NCBI GenBank assembly: GCA_035560795.1 | Contig: DATMYV010000008.1 | Span: 40,686 to 104,685, forward strand | Length of the DNA: 64,000 bases | DNA from: Longilinea sp035560795 | Lineage (GTDB): Bacteria > Chloroflexota > Anaerolineae > Anaerolineales > Anaerolineaceae | Direction: 5' to 3' | Part shown: piece after piece, positions 1-7,829 of the stretch | Layout of the letters: the number at the start of each line of letters is the position of its first letter | Position numbering within the stretch: the stretch's first letter is position 1 | The notes under the pieces: model-generated | What the model saw: only the letters and a program-made list of their open reading frames with translations | Database searches by the model: none | Told to the model about the DNA's origin: nothing | Translations under genes and position numbers: made by a program

Positions 1-1120
1 GTACAAAACCAAGCAGGTCCTGGTTGGAATCGCGGAATCCCATGCCACGCCCAATGCCCGATTCAAAGTAGGATGCCGAACGCGACATATTAAAGGTAGC
101 CATACACTGATAAGCATTCCAGATATTGACCATACGGTTGGTGTGCTCATCCGGGGTGCTAACCTGTAGGTTGCCCAACAATCCATTCCAGTGTTCCTGC
201 AGTTGGGTAAAAGCCGATTCGGCCTCGCCCGGTTGCAGAAAACGCGAAAGAATCAGGCTCACAGTTTGCTTGTTGAGGGTTTGCGACTCAACCGGGTCAA
301 ATTTAGACTCGTGCGGGTTTTCATGATACCCCAGCATGAAAATCACCGAGCGGCTCTCGCCAGGCTGAAGAGATAATTGAACCTGGTGCGAACCCATCGG
401 TGCCCAGCCGTGGGCAATCGAATTCTGGGACTTGCCTTCAATTACCGCGCGCGGTCTGTCCCAACCGTTTTGGCCAAGGAAAGCCTCGCGCTGTGTATCA
501 AACCCGCTCAGCGGCTCGGAACAGGCAAAATAAGCAAAGTGGTCGCGCCGCTCGCGGTATTCCGTCTTGTGGTAAATGACACTTCCTTCCACCTCCACTT
601 CGCCGGTGTTGAAGTTGCGTTGGAAATTGGTGGAGTCATCCCAGGCATCCCACAGGCAGAACTCGATCGAAGAAAACAACGAAAGCTGTGCCGGAACGCC
701 GCGACGATTGGTAATTTCAACCTGCCAGATCTCCAGCGTTTGTCCCAACGGGACAAAATAGCGAATGCTCGCCTCGATGCCATCATATTTAGAGGAAATG
801 GTCGTGTACCCCATGCCGTGGCGGCATTCATACGCCTCCAGCGGAGTGCGGGTGGGCTGCCAGGTGGGTGACCAAAACGCGCCGTTTGCATTGTCGCGCA
901 GGTATAAATAGCGGCCGCCTGTATCTGTTGGAACATTGTTGTAGCGGTAACGCGTCAGGCGGCGCAAGCGGGCGTCGCGGTAAAAACAATAGCCGCCGGC
1001 GGTGTTGGAGATCAGACCAAAGAAATCCTCGCAACCCAGGTAGTTGATCCAGGGCAGCGGCGTATCGGGACGTTCGATCACATATTCATGCCGGGCATCG
1101 TCAAAATGGCCATATTTCAT
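1..1120 (-). CDS. Cellobiose phosphorylase-like GH94 enzyme, N-terminal part (cut by window edge)
   Basis: The reading frame opens with an ATG at 1120 and runs off the left edge without a stop, giving about 373 N-terminal residues of a family that is usually near 800. It begins MKYGHFDDARHEYVIERP and contains INYLGCEDFFGLISN, YRYNNVPTDTGGRYLY and, at the edge, GMGFRDSNQDLLGFV. These are hallmark GH94 motifs; the RDSNQD segment lies in the sugar-binding part of the active site. GH94 enzymes cleave beta-linked glucose disaccharides with phosphate to give glucose 1-phosphate in the cytoplasm, saving ATP. The N-terminal sequence fits cellobiose phosphorylase better than the chitobiose or cyclic-glucan branches, but substrate is not proven because the catalytic C-terminal half is outside the window. 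It diverges from a GH13 gene across a LacI-type operator. Confidence 0.9.
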   Translation of the reverse strand, partial: MKYGHFDDARHEYVIERPDTPLPWINYLGCEDFFGLISNTAGGYCFYRDARLRRLTRYRYNNVPTDTGGRYLYLRDNANGAFWSPTWQPTRTPLEAYECRHGMGYTTISSKYDGIEASIRYFVPLGQTLEIWQVEITNRRGVPAQLSLFSSIEFCLWDAWDDSTNFQRNFNTGEVEVEGSVIYHKTEYRERRDHFAYFACSEPLSGFDTQREAFLGQNGWDRPRAVIEGKSQNSIAHGWAPMGSHQVQLSLQPGESRSVIFMLGYHENPHESKFDPVESQTLNKQTVSLILSRFLQPGEAESAFTQLQEHWNGLLGNLQVSTPDEHTNRMVNIWNAYQCMATFNMSRSASYFESGIGRGMGFRDSNQDLLGFV

Positions 1121-1190
1121 ATTATTACCTGATGGGAGGAATTTAGCGCAAAAAGAGCAGCTCTGGCAATAAAAAGGAAGCATCATCCTT

Positions 1191-1204
1191 TGGAAGCGCT
1201 CTCA
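1191..1204. promoter_or_regulatory. LacI-family-type operator between divergent sugar genes
   Basis: The 14-mer TGGAAGCGCTCTCA has the central AGCGCT palindrome of LacI/CcpA-family operators, with one mismatch to the cre consensus TGWNANCGNTNWCA. It sits in the 240-bp gap between the GH94 and GH13 starts, so one regulator could control both. No LacI-type gene is present in this window. Confidence 0.5.
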
Positions 1205-1360
1205 TAATTGATTATAACCAAATCGCGCCAGAAAACCATTTAAATATTCCTAGAGATGGCTGCAAATCCCTTAAAAAACGATTGAAGTATTGAAGTGTTT
1301 ATGATTATCGGAGATCGCCAATCAATGATTGGAAGGTATAATACCAAAAAGGAAAACCTG

Positions 1361-2974
1361 ATGATGCGACCCTCTCCTGCATGGCTGGAAACGGCCGTTT
1401 TCTATCAAATCTACCCGCAAAGCTATTCGGATTCCAACGGCGACGGCATTGGGGACTTGCCGGGCATACTGGCCCGCCTGGATTACATCCAATTGCTGGG
1501 TGTCACCGGCCTGTGGATTAATCCTTGCTTCGTTTCGCCCTTCCAGGATGCGGGTTACGACGTCAGCGATTACTACCACATCGCGCCGCGGTACGGTACA
1601 AATGCCGACCTGCAAAAATTATGTACAGAAGCAGGCAAGCGCGGAATCCGCATCCTGCTCGACCTGGTTCCCGGGCATACCTCTATTGAGCATCCCTGGT
1701 TCCAGGCTTCCAGTAAAAATGAACGCAACGCATATACCGACTGGTTCGTATGGACGGATTCGGTCTGGGCACCTCCGCCAGCTGGCATGCAAAGCGTGCG
1801 AGGTTACGCCGAACGGATGGCATCCTACATCCCCAATTTCTTTTATTTCCAGCCCGCTCTGAATTACGGCTTTGCCGTTCCCGAGGAACCATGGCAGCAG
1901 CCAATGGACGCTCCTGGTCCGCAAGCAGTGCGCGCCGAGATGCGTAAAGTGATGAAATTCTGGCTCGACCTGGGCGTGAGCGGCTTCCGGGTGGATATGG
2001 CCGGTTCGCTGGTGAAGGGTCCCAGCGGCGGGGAGGCAACCGCCCATTTCTGGCGCGAGATTCGCGCCTGGTTGGACCAGGATTACCCTGAGGCAGTATT
2101 GATCTCCGAATGGGCGCAGCCGCATCTGGCTATCCAGGCTGGCTTTCACATGGATTTTATGCTGCCTTTTGGCACGCCTGGCTATATTTCACTGTGGCGC
2201 AAGGAACACGGCGATGGCGGCAACCACGATCCCTACGGAGCCAGTTACTTCGACCCGTCCGGGCGCGGTAATATCAATGAGTTCCTGGATAATTACCTGT
2301 TTCACTACAACCGTACCCGCGAGTTGGGGCATATTGCCATCCCGAGCGGCAATCATGATACCGGTCCGCGCCTGGCGACCGGACGAAGCCTGGAAGAGAC
2401 CAAATTGATCTTTCTCTTCCTGCTAAGCATGCCGGGCACGCCGTTTATCTATTACGGCGACGAGATCGGCATGCGCTCTGTCGAGGGACTGCCGTCAAAA
2501 GAAGGCGGTTTCCAGCGCACCGCCATCCGCACGCCCATGCAGTGGAACAGGACTGCCAATGCCGGTTTCTCCAGTGCCCCTGCCGACCGGCTCTACCTTC
2601 CCATCGATCCCGACCCATCACGTCCAACCGTTGCCGCGCAAGAAGCCGATGCCGGATCCCTGCTGCAGCAGGTCCGTAAACTGATTGCACTGCGCAAAGA
2701 CCACCCGGCATTATGCGCCAGCGGCGGCTTCGAAGTGGTCTACAACGGGCCGGCAGGATATCCATTCATTTTCAAGCGTTCCGCCGAAGGTGAACATATC
2801 CTGGTGGCGCTCAATCCATCTGCCCGGCCGTGCGAGGTTATGCTGCCGGCCGATGTGTTGACGTCCCTACCTCTATGCCTGTACGGTCCGCAACAACCCT
2901 TTCACCGCGATGCTGCTGGCTGGAAATTCACCCTTCGGGGTGTTTCTGGCGGTTTATACCTCTTAAAGGATTAG
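1361..2974 (+). CDS. GH13 alpha-glucosidase / alpha-amylase family protein
   Basis: A 537-residue GH13 protein. The ATG at 1361 is preferred over the in-frame one at 1295 because AAAAGGAAAA lies just upstream and the family's N-terminal strand, AVFYQIYPQSYSDSNGDG, starts a few residues later. The four GH13 regions are visible: DLVPGHTSIEHPWF (region I, with PG replacing the usual VN), GFRVDMAG with nucleophile Asp212, ISEWAQP with acid/base Glu250, and SGNHDT with Asp333. The C-terminal beta domain ends LRGVSGGLYLLKD. No signal peptide is seen, so a cytoplasmic maltose, isomaltose or trehalose-type alpha-glucoside hydrolase or transglucosylase is likely. It pairs with the divergent GH94 phosphorylase as a disaccharide-use locus. 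The exact substrate cannot be read from the sequence. Confidence 0.9.
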   Translation: MMRPSPAWLETAVFYQIYPQSYSDSNGDGIGDLPGILARLDYIQLLGVTGLWINPCFVSPFQDAGYDVSDYYHIAPRYGTNADLQKLCTEAGKRGIRILLDLVPGHTSIEHPWFQASSKNERNAYTDWFVWTDSVWAPPPAGMQSVRGYAERMASYIPNFFYFQPALNYGFAVPEEPWQQPMDAPGPQAVRAEMRKVMKFWLDLGVSGFRVDMAGSLVKGPSGGEATAHFWREIRAWLDQDYPEAVLISEWAQPHLAIQAGFHMDFMLPFGTPGYISLWRKEHGDGGNHDPYGASYFDPSGRGNINEFLDNYLFHYNRTRELGHIAIPSGNHDTGPRLATGRSLEETKLIFLFLLSMPGTPFIYYGDEIGMRSVEGLPSKEGGFQRTAIRTPMQWNRTANAGFSSAPADRLYLPIDPDPSRPTVAAQEADAGSLLQQVRKLIALRKDHPALCASGGFEVVYNGPAGYPFIFKRSAEGEHILVALNPSARPCEVMLPADVLTSLPLCLYGPQQPFHRDAAGWKFTLRGVSGGLYLLKD

Positions 2975-2995
2975 TTGTGTTTATTGGAGGATTTG

Positions 2996-3553
2996 ATGCC
3001 GCATAACTGGACACGTAAAATTGCCGTCACCGGCGCACTCAGCGCCATCGCAATCATCCTCGGGCTAACCCGTTGGGGTTTCCTGCCATGGTTTACCGGC
3101 ACATCCGTGACCATCATGCACATCCCGGCCATCATCGGCGCGATCCTGGAAGGTCCGATCGTAGGCGGCGCCATTGGATTGATTTTCGGGCTGTCGTCGC
3201 TCCTCCAGGCCGCCATCGCACCTACAGGGCCCGGCGATGTGATCTTCACCAATCCGCTCATCTCCGTTCTGCCGCGCCTGCTGTTCGCCCCACTGGCCTG
3301 GCTGGTATGGCGAGCGCTCAAACGCTGGCCGGTGATCGGCATGATCGCCACCGGCGCGGTCGGCAGCCTGCTGCACACAGCCCTTGTCCTTGGCATGATC
3401 GGCCTGCTGGGACTTTATCCCTGGCCAATCATCGGCGCAACCTTCGTTGCCAATGGCCTTCCCGAGATGATCGTCGCAACCGTCCTGGTAACTGCAGTGA
3501 CTGGTGCCTGGTTGGGCATCGCTGTCGGTCGAAAAAAAGGATCGGATTTATAG
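2996..3553 (+). CDS. ECF transporter substrate-binding (S) component
   Basis: A 185-residue, very hydrophobic protein with about six membrane segments. The start at 2996 is set by TTGGAGG five bases upstream. Features typical of S components of energy-coupling-factor importers are the N-terminal ALSAIAIILGLTRWG and the motif TIMHIPAIIGAILEGPIVGG, a small-residue-rich stretch that in this superfamily contacts EcfT. It resembles the folate/pantothenate-type branch, but the vitamin cannot be assigned from sequence alone. The gene follows the GH13 gene by 21 bp and could be read through from it. Its energising partners, EcfT and fused EcfA, lie close by on the opposite strand beyond one small gene, so the module is split between two converging transcripts. 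Confidence 0.8.
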   Translation: MPHNWTRKIAVTGALSAIAIILGLTRWGFLPWFTGTSVTIMHIPAIIGAILEGPIVGGAIGLIFGLSSLLQAAIAPTGPGDVIFTNPLISVLPRLLFAPLAWLVWRALKRWPVIGMIATGAVGSLLHTALVLGMIGLLGLYPWPIIGATFVANGLPEMIVATVLVTAVTGAWLGIAVGRKKGSDL

Positions 3554-3569
3554 GTCAGAAAAATTAAGC

Positions 3570-4085
3570 TCAACAGTCGAATACCGACCAGCAGATGTCG
3601 TTTCGCAGCCGCTGATCGTCAAGGACAAGATCGCGAATCGCATCCGGCAACTGGGCGCGCTGCCAGTAACACTCAAGCCGGCCAGCAATTTCGCCCTCGC
3701 CTTCGAGCGCAGCCGCGCGCACAGCCTTGATTGCGTAGGCAGCAGCGCCGAGCTCGTGCGCGGCGACGTGCGCGACCGCTGCAGCCTGACCAGCAGCATA
3801 CGCGGCATGGCGCGCTGCTCCACTCATATCCCTGGCCGCTGCCATCACGTGACCGCCTGCCGCGCGGGCCTGTGACATCGCGATCTCGCCGCAGGCCCAT
3901 GCCCGAGCTTTCTCAATCGCATAACGCGGCCGTGTGTCCGCTGGTTTCACCGACTCGAAAAGGTGCAGGACGTGCTCCGCACACGCAGCCGCCCACAAGG
4001 CGAGCAGGTGATGGTTTGAATCCGTCAGCGTGCCACCGCGGCGCATGGTGATGAAGCGAGGATCGCGGACTTTGGGGAGGATCAT
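3570..4085 (-). CDS. Imm-5-like putative immunity protein
   Basis: A 171-residue alanine-rich helical protein. The core, LALWAAACAEHVLHLFE, then PRYAIEKARAWACGE, ARHAAYAAGQAAAVAHVAAH and ELGAAAYAIKAVRAAA, matches the helical repeats of proteins annotated as Imm-5-like putative immunity proteins in actinobacteria and Chloroflexota. In that family the assignment to toxin neutralisation rests mainly on genomic association; biochemical function is not established. No polymorphic toxin, Rhs or secretion gene lies nearby, so this would be an orphan. The gene is very GC-rich and sits between the S component and EcfT, converging on the former with 16 bp between stops. No clear ribosome-binding site precedes the ATG at 4085. 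It could be a recent insertion that separated the ECF genes. Confidence 0.6.
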   Translation of the reverse strand: MILPKVRDPRFITMRRGGTLTDSNHHLLALWAAACAEHVLHLFESVKPADTRPRYAIEKARAWACGEIAMSQARAAGGHVMAAARDMSGAARHAAYAAGQAAAVAHVAAHELGAAAYAIKAVRAAALEGEGEIAGRLECYWQRAQLPDAIRDLVLDDQRLRNDICWSVFDC

Positions 4086-4213
4086 ACTGCGCCTATCATT
4101 AACGCGAATTTACACACTGGGTGGTTTCGATATTCAATTTCGGCGAGATTCTCTTGTCATTTAGCATGGTCACATAACAAAAGCAAAAATTATCCGATAA
4201 ATAAAGCCGATTT

Positions 4214-5035
4214 CTAAAGCAGCACGATTGCAGCCGCCAACCCTGCGCACACGATCACCACCACCGTATCCGCCCAAGTCCAGTGGGTCGCCATCATCAT
4301 GGTACGTTTACGCGTACTGCCATAACCGCGTGCGTCCATCGCCAACGCCATACGTTCAGCCATGCCCAGGCTGGAAACGAATAACGGCACTAGCAACGGC
4401 AGGATGCGTGTTACGCGTTGAATGAGGTTGCCCGGCCGGTTGGACCAATCCACCCCGCGCGATGCCTGCGCCTTGACGATGCGCTCGGCGGTCAGCGCCA
4501 TGAACGGGATAAAACGCAGGGTAATCTGCGCCATCATGGTCAAATCCTGGGTCCGGATGCGCAGCCAGCGTAGCGGTTTAAGCAACGCATCGACGCCGTA
4601 AATCATCTCAGAGGTCGATGTCACCAGCGATAGCAGGCTGATGCCCAGGATCAGGACTCCAAAGCGCAACAGCAGCATCCCGGCCACGATGAAATCGGAG
4701 GCGTATATTTGCACCACACCCCACCAAAACAACAGGGGCGGCAGGTTTTCATGAGTGTTGAAAATTACCTGCAGCAAGGCCAAAAAAATCAAGAACGGCA
4801 GCGGCGGGATCAGTCCGCGCAACAGGAAACTCCACGGTAGCCCCGAAAGCGTGATGGCGGTCATCACCGCCAACAGTGCCACGCCAAGACCGGCAGGATG
4901 CGGTGCGAAGGTTGCCGCTCCCAGCATCAGCAGGGCGGCCACCAGCCGGGCGCGTGGATCCATGCGGTGCAGCAGCGAAGTGCCGGGTATGTATTGCCCG
5001 ATCGTGACGCGGTCGAGGAATTCAAATTCGCTCAC
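4214..5035 (-). CDS. ecfT: ECF transporter transmembrane (T) component EcfT
   Basis: A 273-residue membrane protein that couples the ATPases to the S component in ECF vitamin importers. The GTG at 5035 is chosen because it overlaps the stop of the upstream ATPase gene (GTGA) and is preceded by AAGGAGG inside that gene, giving translational coupling; longer versions would only extend into the ATPase frame. The N-terminus VSEFEFLDRVTIGQYIPG is followed by TSLLHRMDPRARL and several hydrophobic helices. Two Ala-Arg-Gly coupling-helix motifs, diagnostic for EcfT, are present as AQASRGVDW and AMDARGYG near the C-terminus. Length and topology are normal for the family. Confidence 0.9.
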   Translation of the reverse strand: MSEFEFLDRVTIGQYIPGTSLLHRMDPRARLVAALLMLGAATFAPHPAGLGVALLAVMTAITLSGLPWSFLLRGLIPPLPFLIFLALLQVIFNTHENLPPLLFWWGVVQIYASDFIVAGMLLLRFGVLILGISLLSLVTSTSEMIYGVDALLKPLRWLRIRTQDLTMMAQITLRFIPFMALTAERIVKAQASRGVDWSNRPGNLIQRVTRILPLLVPLFVSSLGMAERMALAMDARGYGSTRKRTMMMATHWTWADTVVVIVCAGLAAAIVLL

Positions 5036-6783
5036 GCCGCCTCCTTCGCCGTCAGGCCGGCCATGGCTGCCACCAGCCCTTCGGTTGTGATGGCTTCGCG
5101 TGGAACCGGCCAACCGCGCGCCCGCAGGTGATCTGCCACCTGCACGGCGATCGGCGATTCCAGGCCCCAACCATGCAGAGCCTGTCCTTCGCTGAAAATT
5201 TCAGCTGCCGTACCAGTGCGCACATCACGCCCTTCGTGCAGCACCGTCACCCGCTCCGTCAGCCGCGCCAGATCGCCCATCTGGTGCGAAGAAAGCACCA
5301 GGGTCATTCCACTGCGTTGAAAATCCTGCAGGTGGCGCAACACCTCGCGCCGCGAGAGCGGGTCCAGGCCGGCAGTGGGTTCATCCAGCACCAGAACCTG
5401 GGGCTGCAGCGCCAGCACTGAAGCCAGCGCCACTTTGCGCCGCTCGCCCCCGCTGAGCGAATAAGTCAAACGGTCTTTGTACAATTCGAAATCCAGGCCG
5501 ACCCATTGCATAGCCCACTGGACGCGCTCGCGCAGAGCCGGTTTCTCCAGCAGCGGCCGCGGCCCATAGGCAATCTCGTCGCCAATAAATTGTTCGACAA
5601 ACTGGGCTTCTGGATTTTGAAACACCAGTCCAACGATCTGCACCATTTGCTTGACGGTTACCTTGGGATCATTGAGCGAGTACCCGGCTACCTGGACGCT
5701 GCCTTTTTGCGGCCGCAACAGTCCATTGAAATGCTGCAATAAGGTCGATTTGCCTGAACCGGTCGCGCCGATCAGGCCGTGCACCGCACCATGCCCCGCG
5801 GATAGAGTCACATCCTCCAATGCGGTGTGCGCCAGCGGAGTATCGCGCATATAGACATGTTCCAGGTGACGCACATCGATGGCAACCTCGCGCTGCGGAT
5901 GCGTTTCTGCGGCCGGCAACACGCGGGCCATTTCTGCTTCGCTCGGATCCTGGATGGCATTTGCCAACTCGTCGGGAGTCAATACTCCAGTTGGCAAACC
6001 CGGGAAAAAGCTTTGCAACCCTTCAGCCAGCGCCGTCAGCGGCGGCAATTCCAATCCCAGGGCAGCCAGACGCTGAGGATCGGAAAAGACGGTTTGCGGA
6101 GCATCATCCATGGCCACCTGGCCGTGGCTTAGCACCACTACCCGGCGCGCCATCAGGGCTTCCTGCATGTAATGGGTGATATACAGGACGGTCATACCTT
6201 CACCGTTCAGACGCTGCATCATCTCCATCACGTTGCGCCGGCCGGCTGGATCGAGCTGGGCAGTCGTTTCATCAAACACGATACAGGTTGGCCGCATCGC
6301 CAGTACCCCGGCCAACGCTACACGCTGCATTTGACCGGCAGAGAGCAAATGTGGAGGACGTTTGCGCTCTTCCCACATTTCCACCGCATGCAAAGCTTCA
6401 TCCACCCTGCGGCGGATTTCATCTGAAGGCAGCCCGGCATTTTCTGCACCGAAAGCGGTATCATCCTCAACGGTAGTTGACACTAGTTGATCTTCGGGAG
6501 ATTGAAATACCATCCCAACCGATGAACGAAGAGCCGGCCAGTTCTTTGGTTCGCGCGTATCCATTCCCAGCACATGGACGCTCCCGCTGGTGGGCAGCAG
6601 CAGCGCATTCAGATGGCGCACCAGGGTTGTTTTTCCAGAGCCGTTTGCTCCAACCAGGGCAACCAGTTCGCCGGTATCGATACGCAGCGACAGGTTGCAT
6701 AAAGCCGGTTCAGCGGCCTTCTCGCGGCCGCTGTGAAAAAAGGTCAAATTATCGATCTCAATCAACGGCAGGTGGCTTGTCAT
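5032..6783 (-). CDS. Fused ECF transporter ATPase (EcfA1-EcfA2 in one chain)
   Basis: A 583-residue protein with two complete ABC ATPase domains, so the two ATPases usually encoded by separate genes are joined here. Domain 1 (about residues 5-240) has Walker A GANGSGKTTL, signature LSAGQMQRVALAG with Ala in place of the second Gly, Walker B CIVFDETTAQLDP and switch His in YITHYM. Domain 2 (about 300-530) has GATGSGKSTLL, canonical LSGGERRKVAL, VLVLDEPTAGLDP and LSSHQM. The C-terminal ~50 residues form an EcfA-type tail. Fused EcfA proteins are known in several phyla. ATP hydrolysis powers uptake of vitamins through EcfT and interchangeable S components. It is the first gene of the minus-strand ecfA-ecfT operon. 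Confidence 0.92.
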   Translation of the reverse strand: MTSHLPLIEIDNLTFFHSGREKAAEPALCNLSLRIDTGELVALVGANGSGKTTLVRHLNALLLPTSGSVHVLGMDTREPKNWPALRSSVGMVFQSPEDQLVSTTVEDDTAFGAENAGLPSDEIRRRVDEALHAVEMWEERKRPPHLLSAGQMQRVALAGVLAMRPTCIVFDETTAQLDPAGRRNVMEMMQRLNGEGMTVLYITHYMQEALMARRVVVLSHGQVAMDDAPQTVFSDPQRLAALGLELPPLTALAEGLQSFFPGLPTGVLTPDELANAIQDPSEAEMARVLPAAETHPQREVAIDVRHLEHVYMRDTPLAHTALEDVTLSAGHGAVHGLIGATGSGKSTLLQHFNGLLRPQKGSVQVAGYSLNDPKVTVKQMVQIVGLVFQNPEAQFVEQFIGDEIAYGPRPLLEKPALRERVQWAMQWVGLDFELYKDRLTYSLSGGERRKVALASVLALQPQVLVLDEPTAGLDPLSRREVLRHLQDFQRSGMTLVLSSHQMGDLARLTERVTVLHEGRDVRTGTAAEIFSEGQALHGWGLESPIAVQVADHLRARGWPVPREAITTEGLVAAMAGLTAKEAA

Positions 6784-6841
6784 GAAAATGGGAACTTGTC
6801 CTCAAAGGGAATGTGCGGTGACATACCGCGCACTTATTTTA

Positions 6842-7681
6842 CTACGCCAGCGGCTGCAGATAAGCCGGTATAGTCTCTTGATTCACCCAGACGCGCACCG
6901 TTTCAGCAAATTTATCTGGCGTGTAAAGGCACCAGTTATGTTCCTGCGCCAGCGAACTGCTTTCGCCCAGGTCGATCAGCCGCACGGTCGCCTGCGGCAG
7001 CGCCGCGCCCAGGTCGGCAGCGGATTGGCGCATGGCGGCGTATTCCTTGCAGCCAGCCAGCACCAGCACCGGTAACGTTGCTTTTTCAAGTCCTCGCGGC
7101 AGGCGAAACTTCTGGTTTTCGACCATCAGGTGGGTAAAACCATCCTCGCTCATCGCCTGAAAGTCGCGTTTAAACTGCGCGAAGTACACCTCCGGCACCC
7201 CGGCGGCATATTTCATGTTAAGGCGAATCCACCAGTCAGTATTGCGAAACGGCGGCACGGAGAGGCGGAAGGACCAGCGGATCACGCCGGGCGTCATCAT
7301 CCAGGCGCCTGGCAAGGGGCGCAGAAGCGCGCTGCTGATAATTGCAGAGGCTATCAAGTCTGGTGAATTCGCCAGCATGGCGACCGCCACCTGCGCGCCT
7401 TCTGAAAGCCCCACAACATGGACTTTTGCGCCGGGTGCCTGGCTTCGGATTAACTCCGCCATGCGCGCGGCCGCATCCTGGATGCTGAACGGCCTAACCG
7501 CGGTGCTTTGCCCATGTTCGGGCAGATCGGGCGCAAGGCAGCGAAATTCTACTAAGCGTTCGATGACTGGCTGCCAGGACCACGCACCTGCCCCACCGCC
7601 GTGAAGGAAAAGAATCACCGGCGCATTTTGCGGTCCGTATGCATCCACGTGCAAGCCGTTCATTGTGATGCTTTCCACCAT
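6842..7681 (-). CDS. Alpha/beta-hydrolase, possible thioesterase or esterase
   Basis: A 279-residue alpha/beta-hydrolase. The ATG at 7681 (MVESITMNGLHVDAYG) is chosen because AAAGAGG lies eight bases upstream; an in-frame start further out at 7756 lacks such a site. Visible elements are the oxyanion-hole segment LFLHGGGAGAWSW, the acid strand CLAPDLPEHG, the nucleophile elbow VVGLSEGAQVA with Ser in GxSxG, the late strand PVLVLAGCKEY and catalytic His in LAQEHNW. No signal peptide is evident, so it should act in the cytoplasm. It diverges from the PfaD-like gene, which makes a chain-release or editing thioesterase role attractive, but that is only context; the fold also includes many unrelated esterases and haloperoxidase-like enzymes. 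Confidence 0.75.
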   Translation of the reverse strand: MVESITMNGLHVDAYGPQNAPVILFLHGGGAGAWSWQPVIERLVEFRCLAPDLPEHGQSTAVRPFSIQDAAARMAELIRSQAPGAKVHVVGLSEGAQVAVAMLANSPDLIASAIISSALLRPLPGAWMMTPGVIRWSFRLSVPPFRNTDWWIRLNMKYAAGVPEVYFAQFKRDFQAMSEDGFTHLMVENQKFRLPRGLEKATLPVLVLAGCKEYAAMRQSAADLGAALPQATVRLIDLGESSSLAQEHNWCLYTPDKFAETVRVWVNQETIPAYLQPLA

Positions 7682-7829
7682 ATCTGCCTCTTTATTTCTT
7701 GAAATAATTCTTTTCTCCGTTGAGATTGTAACATAAGCGCCCACCAGCCGGCGCAACCATCCGGGAAAGCGCGGGTTATCATCTTAATATCGGTTTTCAA
7801 ATCTTACTTTAGAGGATCCGGGCAACCCC

